From: Lewinella sp039816955
Lineage (GTDB): Bacteria; Bacteroidota; Bacteroidia; Chitinophagales; Saprospiraceae
Direction: 5' to 3'
Assembly: GCA_039816955.1 (NCBI GenBank)
Contig: JBCBWU010000117.1
Span: 1-23,101 of the forward strand
Length of the DNA: 23,101 bases
The notes under the pieces are model-generated. The model ran no database searches. It was not told the origin of the DNA and saw only the letters and a list, made by a program, of their open reading frames with translations. Shown here in pieces: positions 14,954 through 22,347 of this stretch. Every line of letters begins with the position of its first letter. Within the stretch, counting starts at the first letter, position 1. The translations under genes and the position numbers were made by a program.

Positions 14954-16302
14954 CTATATCAACCCTCGTGCCTTCAACTCCAGATATTTATTAATGGTAT
15001 TCATGGAAAGGTCTTCCGGACGGGTAAGTACTGCCTGGATACCAAACTGGCGTAGCTTTTGCACCATCGCTCCCTTCTCAGCTAAAAATTTGCGGGCTAT
15101 TGTCTGCTGATAAATACCTTCCACAGTAGATGGTGCCTTATTCGCAAAATCACCGATGGCCGTATTTTCGAAGAAGACGACGACTAAAAGGTGAAACGCA
15201 CTAATACGGCGCAAAATGGGTAGTACCCGATCCAGCGCGTACATGCTTTCAAAATTGGTAAAGAGCACCATTAAGCTGCGGCCACTAACTAATTTGCGAC
15301 TGAAATAATAGAGCAGTTCGTAGTTGGCCTCGGTGGTGCGTTCACTTTCCTTGTAGAGGGTCTGGAGAATTTTATTCAACTGGGCTACTCTACTATCTGC
15401 TTTAAGGACTGCTCCAATCTTATCAGAAAAGGTAAGCAGGCCTGCTCGATCATGTTTTTTCAAGGCAATATTCGACAACACCAAACTGGTATTAACCGCA
15501 TGGTCCATGAGCGTTAGCCCGTCAAAAGGCATCCGCATTACCCGGCTTTTATCAATGATGCAGTATACCTGTTGAGCACGTTCGTCTTCGTACTGATTGA
15601 CCATCAATTGCGCACGGCGGCCCGTAGCTTTCCAATTGATACTGCGGTAATCATCACCGCGTACGTAATTCTTGATCTGGTCAAACTCATAGCTGTGTCC
15701 GATACGTCGCATCTGCTTTAAACCACCCGGCATACTAGTACGCTCAAAGGCCCGAAGCTCGAACTGCTTCATTTGTACAATGGATGGATAAACCGGTAAC
15801 TCTACTGCGGCAGATTTAACAAAGCGACGCTCTAATAATCCCAAAGGAGAGGAGAGAAATAAGACAATATTGCCAAATTCGTAAGCCCCTCTACTCAACG
15901 GGCGAATGTTATACTTCAGCAGAATTTGTTCCTCCGGCGTAAGGGTAAACTCTTGGTAGAAATCTCGAATTTGTAATTGAAGTACAGAACCGCAATAACA
16001 TTCGTTTACGTATCGGCTTGATTGATGAGCTTCCTTATCAATTACAAATTCGAGATTTCTACGTCAGTACCATCTCCTAGTGATAATACGCGAGGAAGCT
16101 TACGTCGAATCCGAAAACGGTATTGTCGAGCAAAAAGAATGAGTGCATCCACTACCACCAATATCAACACAACCAACATGGCTACCTGAGCCACAAAGAA
16201 TAACGGTGGCCACCAAAAACCAGTGGTGAACGCCAGTACCAGCCCTCCAAAAGACCAGAAGAAGCGGTTGCGTAAGTATATGTTTGCGAAGATGCTCCTC
16301 AT
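14954..16302 (-). pseudogene. DUF58 (VWA-like) domain protein, disrupted by an internal inversion/duplication
   Basis: Two minus-strand fragments of one DUF58 gene. The N-terminal piece (16302-16042; MRSIFANIYLRNRFFW, two membrane segments, RRKLPRVLSLGDGTDVEIS) stops at a TAA. The C-terminal piece (open from ~16025 to 14954, no good start) has LQIRDFYQEFTLTPEE, SPLGLLERR and the DUF58 signature RGDDYRSINWKATGRR. Between them, 15982-16062 read on the PLUS strand gives 27 residues of the missing part, including IGLIDELPYQLQIRDFY, so ~80 nt of the gene lies backwards between 25-bp inverted repeats. The span is 1349 nt; removing the 14-nt excess gives 1335 nt, a normal 444-residue DUF58 protein. 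The start codon overlaps the MoxR stop (TAATG). DUF58 proteins are thought to work with MoxR ATPases. This may be a real mutation or an assembly/amplification artefact. Confidence 0.85.
15956..16062. repeat. Perfect 25-bp inverted repeat flanking a 57-bp reversed DUF58 segment
   Basis: Arms at 15956-15980 and 16038-16062 are exact reverse complements over 25 bp; complementarity ends sharply on both sides. The 57 bp between them (15981-16037) code for conserved DUF58 sequence on the strand opposite to the gene. The inner-frame TAA that ends the N-terminal fragment lies inside the 16038-16062 arm. The outer 12 bp of each arm (GTAGAAATCTCG / CGAGATTTCTAC) could both belong to the original gene, giving a natural short inverted repeat that may have seeded the event. 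Confidence 0.92.
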
Positions 16303-17342
16303 TAGCGGGGTACCCCAATTTTCTTAATGATCTCTTCAATTACATCGCGGGTAGCATAGCCTTCCATCTCGCGTTCTGGCGTGAGTATAATGCGGTGATT
16401 CAGCACTGGATAAGCTACTTCCTGGATATCATCCGGCGTGACAAAGTCGCGGCCATTAATGGCGGCAATAGCCTTTGACATTTTCATAATCGCCAACGAA
16501 GCCCGCGGGGAGGCCCCTAGGAATAAGTCACCATTCTGACGAGTTTCGTGAACAATCGTGGCGATGTAGTCCAGTAATTCGTCCTTAATGAAGATTTTCT
16601 CCACAATGGTCCGGCAGTCTTGTATAGCAGCACTATCCAATACTGGCTGTACCTGCTCCTGCTGCTGCATCCGAAAATCAGATCGGAAACGGCGTAGTAT
16701 CGCCTGCTCTTCGTTCAAGCTAGGATAATCAATATTAATCTTAACGATAAAGCGGTCCAGTTGGGCTTCAGGCAATTTGTAGGTCCCTTCTTGTTCTACC
16801 GGGTTTTGGGTAGCAATGACGAAGAAAGGCATACTCATGGGGTGAGTAGTCCCATCCACCGTCACCTGGTATTCTTCCATTACCTCAAACAAGGCAGCCT
16901 GGGTTTTCGCTGGAGAGCGATTCACCTCGTCAATCAGCACGATATTCGAGAAGATTGGGCCAGCGTTAAAGGAAAACTCCGAATTATTGAGATTGAAAAC
17001 AGTGGTCCCCACTACATCGCTTGGCATAAGGTCAGGCGTGAACTGGATCCGGCTAAAGTCCACCTGTAAAGACTGGGCTAGGAGCTTTGCCGTCAGCGTT
17101 TTGGCGATACCAGGAACTCCCTCTACCAATACGTGGCCACCGGCGAAGAGTGAGGCAATGAGCAGCTCAATAAATTCGTGCTGACCAATGACAACTTTAC
17201 CAATTTCTTCCCGTACCCGATCTACAGCACTGGCCAAGCGATACAGCTCTGGAGAGCTCTGGTTTTGTGGCTCTGGCGTGGGTTCTGGTGTAGGATCCTG
17301 CGGTGTGAGGTCATTTTGATCCGTGTTTTCCTCTGTCGACAT
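16302..17342 (-). CDS. MoxR family AAA+ ATPase
   Basis: A 346-residue MoxR-type ATPase, thought to act as a chaperone for VWA-like partners such as DUF58 proteins. After an acidic, Pro/Thr/Glu-rich N-terminal tail (residues ~1-30) the AAA+ core begins. Walker A is GVPGIAKT (75-82), Walker B is IVLIDE (134-139), sensor 1 is IATQN (176-180), and QFTPDLMPSDVVGT, EQEGTYKLPEAQLDRF and the ASPRASLAIM segment are MoxR hallmarks. It starts 10 nt after DUF4350 and its TAA overlaps the DUF58 ATG by one base, so DUF58 translation is probably coupled. The ATPase itself is intact although its presumed partner is broken. Confidence 0.96.
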   Translation of the reverse strand: MSTEENTDQNDLTPQDPTPEPTPEPQNQSSPELYRLASAVDRVREEIGKVVIGQHEFIELLIASLFAGGHVLVEGVPGIAKTLTAKLLAQSLQVDFSRIQFTPDLMPSDVVGTTVFNLNNSEFSFNAGPIFSNIVLIDEVNRSPAKTQAALFEVMEEYQVTVDGTTHPMSMPFFVIATQNPVEQEGTYKLPEAQLDRFIVKINIDYPSLNEEQAILRRFRSDFRMQQQEQVQPVLDSAAIQDCRTIVEKIFIKDELLDYIATIVHETRQNGDLFLGASPRASLAIMKMSKAIAAINGRDFVTPDDIQEVAYPVLNHRIILTPEREMEGYATRDVIEEIIKKIGVPR

Positions 17343-17352
17343 ATCAATAACT

Positions 17353-18636
17353 TTATTTTGCCGCTTCGTAAAAGCGTTCTATGCGTTTATGAAATTTCAC
17401 AAGTTCAGTCTCCACTAAGCCGGTATAGCGCGGGATGTTCTGCACATCTTTCGCGATAGCTTCTACCAAACTTTCCTCTACCCCTGCTCGGTTGCTCAGT
17501 TGCTGAACAAATTCCTCATCTTGATTGCGCCATTGCAAGCCGTAACGCTCTTTAACGAAAGTACGGAGTAACTTAATGGCCTCCACTGCCACCTGCTGGT
17601 GACTTCCTTTTTGGTAGTAGAGGAAACCAATGGTTTGCAAAAACTGCATACTCGTATTGCGGGGTGCTTGGTAAACCGGAATAACCCGCTGCCGGCGCTT
17701 GGTTCGGAAGAGCATATACAATAAACCCATGGCTACCAAGGTATACCAGGCCCAGGCCAAAGGGGGTTGTTCCAAAATATACTGCAATGGGCTTTCTTCC
17801 CGTAGGCGCTGCTCCGGTGTACCACGATATTGCTGGTTCTGCCGGCGGGCCATTCGTTCAGGTACCCGACTGAATTCATCCCAGTAGACAGGTCCATCCG
17901 TCAGGTGACTCAAAGCACGTTGGGCGTACTCCCGTCCTTCTTCACCGACCAGATAATAGTTGGTGAAGACCAAGGGTTGGCTGTGGAGATAGAAGAAACC
18001 TTCGCCGTAGGGCACTCGTACCATATTCACCAAATCCTCATCCGTTTTCCCAACCGGTACCAGACCATTTTCCATACCGCAGAAATAGTCTTCCGGAAAG
18101 TACTGCCACTGACGTAAGGTACCCTTGAAATCTTGGATGAACTTATAGTTGAAATCCAGGCCGCGCTTCAGGCTGGAGTGCACAAAGTTTAGCGCAATAG
18201 TGCTATCCACTTTTTCACTAAAACCATCCCACGGTAGGTAATCACATTCATCGTAATAGAGATAGAACATGAGATCGAAGGGAAGCACCTTCGCTGAGAT
18301 AAAAGCCGTATTCCCTGCACTTACGAACGCAAGTAGTGCATCACGATCTTGCGGGCGCATAAACAAACCGCCACCGACGAATAGATAATTTGCGGGCCCA
18401 TCAACTATATCTTCTGGGAGGTTATTAGCTAGACTATCCTCCAATGCCCGGAAGTCTTGCACACCCGCATAATTATCTAGTAAGCCGTACAAACCATACA
18501 AACCGTAAGGCTCCTTACTATTGATCTTGAAGGTTTCCCGCCAGGAAAATCGTTGCTGCCCTCCACGCACCGCCCAAACTAGCAGCACTAGTATAAAGAG
18601 CACGCCCAATCCTAATATGATTCTGCGGCTATTCAT
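17353..18636 (-). CDS. DUF4350 domain-containing membrane protein
   Basis: A 427-residue protein in the usual place of DUF4350 within the MoxR/DUF58 operon. An N-terminal membrane anchor (RRIILGLGVLFILVLLVWAV) is followed by the DUF4350 region, which starts INSKEPYGLYGLYGLL and contains ANYLFVGGG, FVSAGNTAFISA and the NMVRVPYGEGFFYLHSQPLV segment. A second membrane helix lies near residues 290-306 (AWAWYTLVAMGLLYMLF), followed by a basic cytoplasmic C-terminal domain with VEAIKLLRTFVKERYG. Function is unknown; the GATase1-like look of the middle domain is a family-level idea only. Its ATG overlaps the DUF4129 stop (ATGA). Confidence 0.87.
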   Translation of the reverse strand: MNSRRIILGLGVLFILVLLVWAVRGGQQRFSWRETFKINSKEPYGLYGLYGLLDNYAGVQDFRALEDSLANNLPEDIVDGPANYLFVGGGLFMRPQDRDALLAFVSAGNTAFISAKVLPFDLMFYLYYDECDYLPWDGFSEKVDSTIALNFVHSSLKRGLDFNYKFIQDFKGTLRQWQYFPEDYFCGMENGLVPVGKTDEDLVNMVRVPYGEGFFYLHSQPLVFTNYYLVGEEGREYAQRALSHLTDGPVYWDEFSRVPERMARRQNQQYRGTPEQRLREESPLQYILEQPPLAWAWYTLVAMGLLYMLFRTKRRQRVIPVYQAPRNTSMQFLQTIGFLYYQKGSHQQVAVEAIKLLRTFVKERYGLQWRNQDEEFVQQLSNRAGVEESLVEAIAKDVQNIPRYTGLVETELVKFHKRIERFYEAAK

Positions 18637-19376
18637 ACAGCTACTACGTTTCGTAGGTTAGCCCGGTAGGCCTCAAACTGTGATCTAATGGTTTTGTATT
18701 CATCTGCGGGTGGATGATAGTTACCGTACCAGACCCGCTCGAAAGTGAGTGTCAACTCACGGAAAGTAGAATAGTAATCCTGGCCCCGCAACTGATTGAG
18801 ATAAGCCCGGTTGGTGCGATCTTTCTTCCAATGGATCAGGCGCTGCTCATTCATTTGTTTTAACAAAGCCAGAAAATGAAGGCGCACGGCCAAATGATAA
18901 TTTTTCTCCTGCTCCGCCTTAAGTAGGTAAGGATCAACATTACGCTTATCCAATTCTTCTTCCAGACGAACAATATTCGTCAGGTCTTCTTCCCCTTCTT
19001 CGCCTTCCGTAACGGGGGCAAAGGCGATTTCGTTAGAACGAACAAAGGTATAGATGACCCAGCCTAAGACTCCAATAACCAGGATAAAAAGTAAGCCTTT
19101 AAATAAAGGTGACATATCAGGAAAGCCATCAAAGGAGGGTGGGTCTGGTGTATCCCGAACCTCCGGGGTAGAGCGTTCACGAGCTTTCTTAGGTTTAGGT
19201 GCAGCCCCGGAATAATCCAAAGACTCACTAAAGCTTTCCCAATCCTTCTGATCAAAAGCCCGGCGTTCGATATTTTGCTCCTCATACAGCCATACGCCAT
19301 CCTGAGCTGCAAGGGTGCTACAGCACAATACAGACAGTAATGAAATAAGCAGTATGTGATTAATACCAAACCTCAT
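18633..19376 (-). CDS. DUF4129 domain-containing membrane protein
   Basis: A 247-residue protein with a cleavable-looking signal peptide (INHILLISLLSVLCCSTLAAQ), a charged linker rich in Pro and Arg, a single membrane helix (LLFILVIGVLGWVIYTFV), then an acidic linker and a C-terminal DUF4129 domain: AVRLHFLALLKQMNEQRLI, then WKKDRTNRAYLNQL and LTLTFERVWYGNYHPPADEY. The R-T-N-x-x-Y and E-R-x-W-Y-G patterns are characteristic of DUF4129 in Bacteroidota. It sits 2 nt after the SpoIIM-like gene and overlaps DUF4350 by 4 nt. Function is unknown; it is probably part of one membrane complex with its neighbours. Confidence 0.9.
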   Translation of the reverse strand: MRFGINHILLISLLSVLCCSTLAAQDGVWLYEEQNIERRAFDQKDWESFSESLDYSGAAPKPKKARERSTPEVRDTPDPPSFDGFPDMSPLFKGLLFILVIGVLGWVIYTFVRSNEIAFAPVTEGEEGEEDLTNIVRLEEELDKRNVDPYLLKAEQEKNYHLAVRLHFLALLKQMNEQRLIHWKKDRTNRAYLNQLRGQDYYSTFRELTLTFERVWYGNYHPPADEYKTIRSQFEAYRANLRNVVAV

Positions 19377-19378
19377 AT

Positions 19379-21223
19379 CTATTCTCGTTCTAAGCCTCTG
19401 ATCCGACGCCCTTGGCCGATAGCCGCCAATTTCTTACGCAAATCGGTTCCTTCGTTTATTTCTCTAAGGGTATAGTACAATAAGCCAGTCCCTAGGAAAA
19501 GGAGCATCCAAATGAAGCTGGCAATAGAAGCTAGCAAAAAGGTATTCATGCGTAAACTCCACTCATCCAGAATAGCCTGTTCGGCGTACACCAGCCAGTT
19601 AATCAACTGAAATAGTAAGTGCGCAACTACCGTATTGACAATCGAAAACAGCGTTAAGCCCAAGACCAAAAGTAGTAAAGACATTCCCACCGTTCGCCAA
19701 TAAGCACCCTTCATCAAGAAGAACACCCGTTGAATCCCTTTAAATACGTAGATGCGATCGCGGTAGCTAACGTAGGTAAACAAGAGCGCTAGTGGTAATA
19801 TGAATGCGATGATCGCGAGCAACCACCAGGATAGAAAACACACGCACAACACTACCAGTAGCAGTCCAAAAAATAGCCTGAGGTAAGCGAGTCGATCAAT
19901 GGTTTGCTCCAGCTCACGATCAATAGCTCTAAATGCTTGTACACTCACCAGATAGAGCATCAAGGTTCCCGCCAAGGGAATTAACCAATTTCCGTCTCTC
20001 GCTGCAAACAACAAGACGAAATTGTAGGGATTGAATATCCAACTCTCCGTGTTGAAGGGTAATAATTCTTCGGTAGATACATCTGATAGGTTGAAGATGA
20101 CTAGACAATAGGCTAGCGCACCGCCAAATATGGCCAACAGCATGGCCCTGCTATGCTTACGAAACAGGACAAAAATTTCACTAAAAATCTCTCCGCTGGT
20201 CTTGATACGACCGGTCTGTAGCTCATAGGTTTGATCCTCGGGAAGGCGTTGCGTATCCACCTTTTGATTGTGGAAACCCATCTTGTGGTAGAACCAAGGG
20301 TACCAAACGAAATACACTATAACAAAGAGTAAGCAGATCAATATAAAGGCACCCCGAATAAGATCTGGTGTATCAGTTTGACGCGTCATGAAGCCTTCCA
20401 GAAAGCCCGCAATAATGAAGAGTGGAGTAGTACCCAACATGATCTTTGCACCACGGCGAGCGGACTGTTGAAAAGCTTGCAAGCGGGTGTAGGTACCCGG
20501 AAAGGCAGGACCATGCCCCATCGTTATACCCGCAGCAGTAGCTATAACAATGGCGGATATCTCGAGCGTTCCATGAATCCAGATGGTCAGGAAAGAATCC
20601 CAGAATAGTCCTTCTTTGATAAAAAAGTACTGAAAGCACCCTACCATTATGGCGTTACTGACCAGAATGACGATAGAGCCCACACCAAAGAACACACCCA
20701 TGGTGAAGGCGAGAAAGGCAACGTACAGGTTATTGAAAGTGATGCCCAAGAACATGCTAAAAGCACCTTTTTCCTTGTAGACCGCCATAGGATCGCCAGA
20801 CTCAATGTTGGCTCGGGTCATCTCTACGTAGTCATCGCCAAGTACGACTTCCGCAAATTCAGCATCCATAGCACAGGAGAGTACGCCAATGCCGAAACAC
20901 AACACAAAAAGAAAGAAGGCTAAACGGAAGGCGCTGCGAGCACGATAGATTTCTTGCGGTAGCTCATCCGTCCAAAAGGTAACCAGCTTGCCCAGTGGCG
21001 TACGGCGGTTGCGGTAAAGCTGTAGAAAGACCTTTTGCGCCAAGCTATTCAGGTATACCCTTACCGACCGGTTGGGGTAGAAAGTGCGGGTGTAGGATAG
21101 ATCGTCGGTAATCTGCACCAGCAAATTGCGGAGTCGATCCGCATCCTTGGCCTCACCTTTGAGGGTTTCCTCAAATTCTGACCACTTTTCCTGATTTTGC
21201 TTAATGAATTGGGTTTCGCGCAT
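19379..21223 (-). CDS. SpoIIM-like (stage II sporulation protein M family) membrane protein with C-terminal membrane extension
   Basis: A 614-residue polytopic membrane protein, first gene of the operon. Residues ~1-315 are the SpoIIM/COG1300 domain: a soluble N-terminal helical region (RNLLVQITDDLSYTRTFYPN), then helices including FRLAFFLFVLCFGIGVLSC and VFFGVGSIVILVSNAIMVGC, and the family motif HGTLEISAIVIATAAG (217-232). Many COG1300 proteins end near 320-330 residues; here a second membrane block (residues ~355-595) follows, with hydrophobic segments such as AMLLAIFGGALAYCLVIF and LFFGLLLVVLCVCFLSWWLL. No sporulation is implied: in Bacteroidota this family is found with RDD, DUF4129, DUF4350, MoxR and DUF58 genes, as here. 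Confidence 0.9.
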   Translation of the reverse strand: MRETQFIKQNQEKWSEFEETLKGEAKDADRLRNLLVQITDDLSYTRTFYPNRSVRVYLNSLAQKVFLQLYRNRRTPLGKLVTFWTDELPQEIYRARSAFRLAFFLFVLCFGIGVLSCAMDAEFAEVVLGDDYVEMTRANIESGDPMAVYKEKGAFSMFLGITFNNLYVAFLAFTMGVFFGVGSIVILVSNAIMVGCFQYFFIKEGLFWDSFLTIWIHGTLEISAIVIATAAGITMGHGPAFPGTYTRLQAFQQSARRGAKIMLGTTPLFIIAGFLEGFMTRQTDTPDLIRGAFILICLLFVIVYFVWYPWFYHKMGFHNQKVDTQRLPEDQTYELQTGRIKTSGEIFSEIFVLFRKHSRAMLLAIFGGALAYCLVIFNLSDVSTEELLPFNTESWIFNPYNFVLLFAARDGNWLIPLAGTLMLYLVSVQAFRAIDRELEQTIDRLAYLRLFFGLLLVVLCVCFLSWWLLAIIAFILPLALLFTYVSYRDRIYVFKGIQRVFFLMKGAYWRTVGMSLLLLVLGLTLFSIVNTVVAHLLFQLINWLVYAEQAILDEWSLRMNTFLLASIASFIWMLLFLGTGLLYYTLREINEGTDLRKKLAAIGQGRRIRGLERE

Positions 21224-21606
21224 TAATTCATTCGGTGCTTAGATGCAAGCGCTTTTGTTGATTTATATTGACGGAAGTAATGTAATTCATTTTTTATTTC
21301 CGCAATAAATACGCCTGCCGAGACAGCAATTTTTTATGAGGAACAGCAAATTACCAAAACTTTTAAAAGAAATACCCGAAATTTCTTGTTTCTTACTTTA
21401 GAGTTGAAGAACTAGTTTAAAGTTTTCATCTGGATTGCGGCCTAACGCCTTGTTTCTCCTGAGCTTCGTCTTTTTCTCGTCGCGTACTTTCCAAGTATGC
21501 TCCTCGAAAAGCGACTTGTCAGTAAAAACAATCCTTTGACTTCATCTGCAGACCAATACTTTAAATCAGTTCAAGGTAAATAATAGCGCTCCAAGTTTAG
21601 GCACTT
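21224..21606. other. AT-rich divergent intergenic region with no convincing gene
   Basis: This 383-bp gap separates the divergent SpoIIM-like operon and the RDD gene and should hold both promoters. A candidate rightward promoter is listed separately. A hairpin GCGTACTT-TCC-AAGTATGC (21482-21500, one G-T pair) is present. On the minus strand, 21541-21401 is open for 47 codons with protein-like content (DKSLFEEHTWKVRDEKKTK) and ends at TAA 21400-21398, but it lacks a normal start codon; it may be a gene remnant or a dispersed repeat. No clear minus-strand promoter was recognised. Confidence 0.5.
21535..21564 (+). promoter_or_regulatory. Candidate promoter for the RDD gene
   Basis: TTTG at 21535-21538, an 18-nt spacer and TACTTTAA at 21557-21564 resemble the Bacteroidota -33/-7 pair, with two mismatches in the last two -7 positions. 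Transcription would start about 21570, some 35 nt before the ATG at 21607. Confidence 0.42.
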
Positions 21607-22347
21607 ATGCAAACCATTGACTTACAGACCACCCAAAATGTAACCATTGAGTACGAGCTTGCTACTCTAGGTGAACGCACGCTGGCTATTATTATTGACC
21701 TGGTGGTAGTTAGTGTCGGGTACTTTATATTGACGTTACTGGTTACGGCGGCTTTCGATATTACCTGGTCTGCCTTTCAGGCGGGTATCTTCGGATTTGT
21801 AGTTCCCCTGGCCTGTTTTATCATCTATAACTTCCTGTACGAGTTACTTTCACACGGGCAGAGTATTGGGAAAAAGGCGCTGGGGATTCAGGTTGTTCGC
21901 CTAGACGGCGAAGAGCCTGTTCCAGCAGACTATCTACTACGGGCACTTTTCTATTTCGTGGACCTCCTAGCAACCATTGGCATTCTGGGTGGCCTATTGA
22001 TCAGCTCTACACCACGACGACAAAGATTAGGGGATATGACTGCCGGTACTGCTGTGATCAAGATGCGCCCTACCTCACGCTTTGGGCTAAGTGATATTTT
22101 GAAAATTAGCTCTTTAGCTGATTATGAGCCCGCCTATCCAGAGGTAAGGCAATTCAGTGAAAAAGATATGTTGCTGATCAAAAACACCATCGCTCGCTAC
22201 CAACAATACCCCAACGACGCCAACCGCAGGCTCGTGTTTGAGCTAGCCAAACAGCTAGCGCAACAACTAGACGCCGGCGAAGCTTACCGCAATGCTACCG
22301 AGTTTTTGAAGACCCTCATCCGCGACTACATTGTGCTTACGCGTTGA
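21607..22347 (+). CDS. RDD family membrane protein
   Basis: A 246-residue protein with an RDD domain (residues ~15-155). The diagnostic first helix contains GERTLAIIIDL with Arg24 and Asp31; helices FILTLLVTAAF and GIFGFVVPLACFIIYNFLY follow, then the loop GQSIGKKALGIQVV and a last membrane segment ending in QRLGDMTAGTAVI. The C-terminal ~90 residues form a soluble, charged region. RDD proteins are membrane proteins of mostly unknown function, some linked to ion transport. Its divergent position next to the SpoIIM-like gene is the common arrangement in Bacteroidota, supporting a shared membrane role. Its 3' end overlaps the convergent aminotransferase gene by 11 bp. Confidence 0.93.
   Translation: MQTIDLQTTQNVTIEYELATLGERTLAIIIDLVVVSVGYFILTLLVTAAFDITWSAFQAGIFGFVVPLACFIIYNFLYELLSHGQSIGKKALGIQVVRLDGEEPVPADYLLRALFYFVDLLATIGILGGLLISSTPRRQRLGDMTAGTAVIKMRPTSRFGLSDILKISSLADYEPAYPEVRQFSEKDMLLIKNTIARYQQYPNDANRRLVFELAKQLAQQLDAGEAYRNATEFLKTLIRDYIVLTR

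Noticed and set aside
15956..16062. Phase-variable invertible switch controlling DUF58
   Set aside because: Flipping the 57-bp core between the arms restores the conserved residues but leaves the in-frame TAA in the 16038-16062 arm and a 14-nt frame error, so neither orientation gives an intact gene. No recombinase gene is nearby.
16284..18117. Several plus-strand open frames of 60-100 codons across the MoxR and DUF4350 genes
   Set aside because: They are antisense to well-supported conserved genes and show no domain features.
18480..18515. 9-bp repeats encoding YGLYGLYGL in DUF4350 as a slippage tract
   Set aside because: DUF4350 proteins normally have a PYGTYxLYxLL-type segment here, so this looks like ordinary family sequence.
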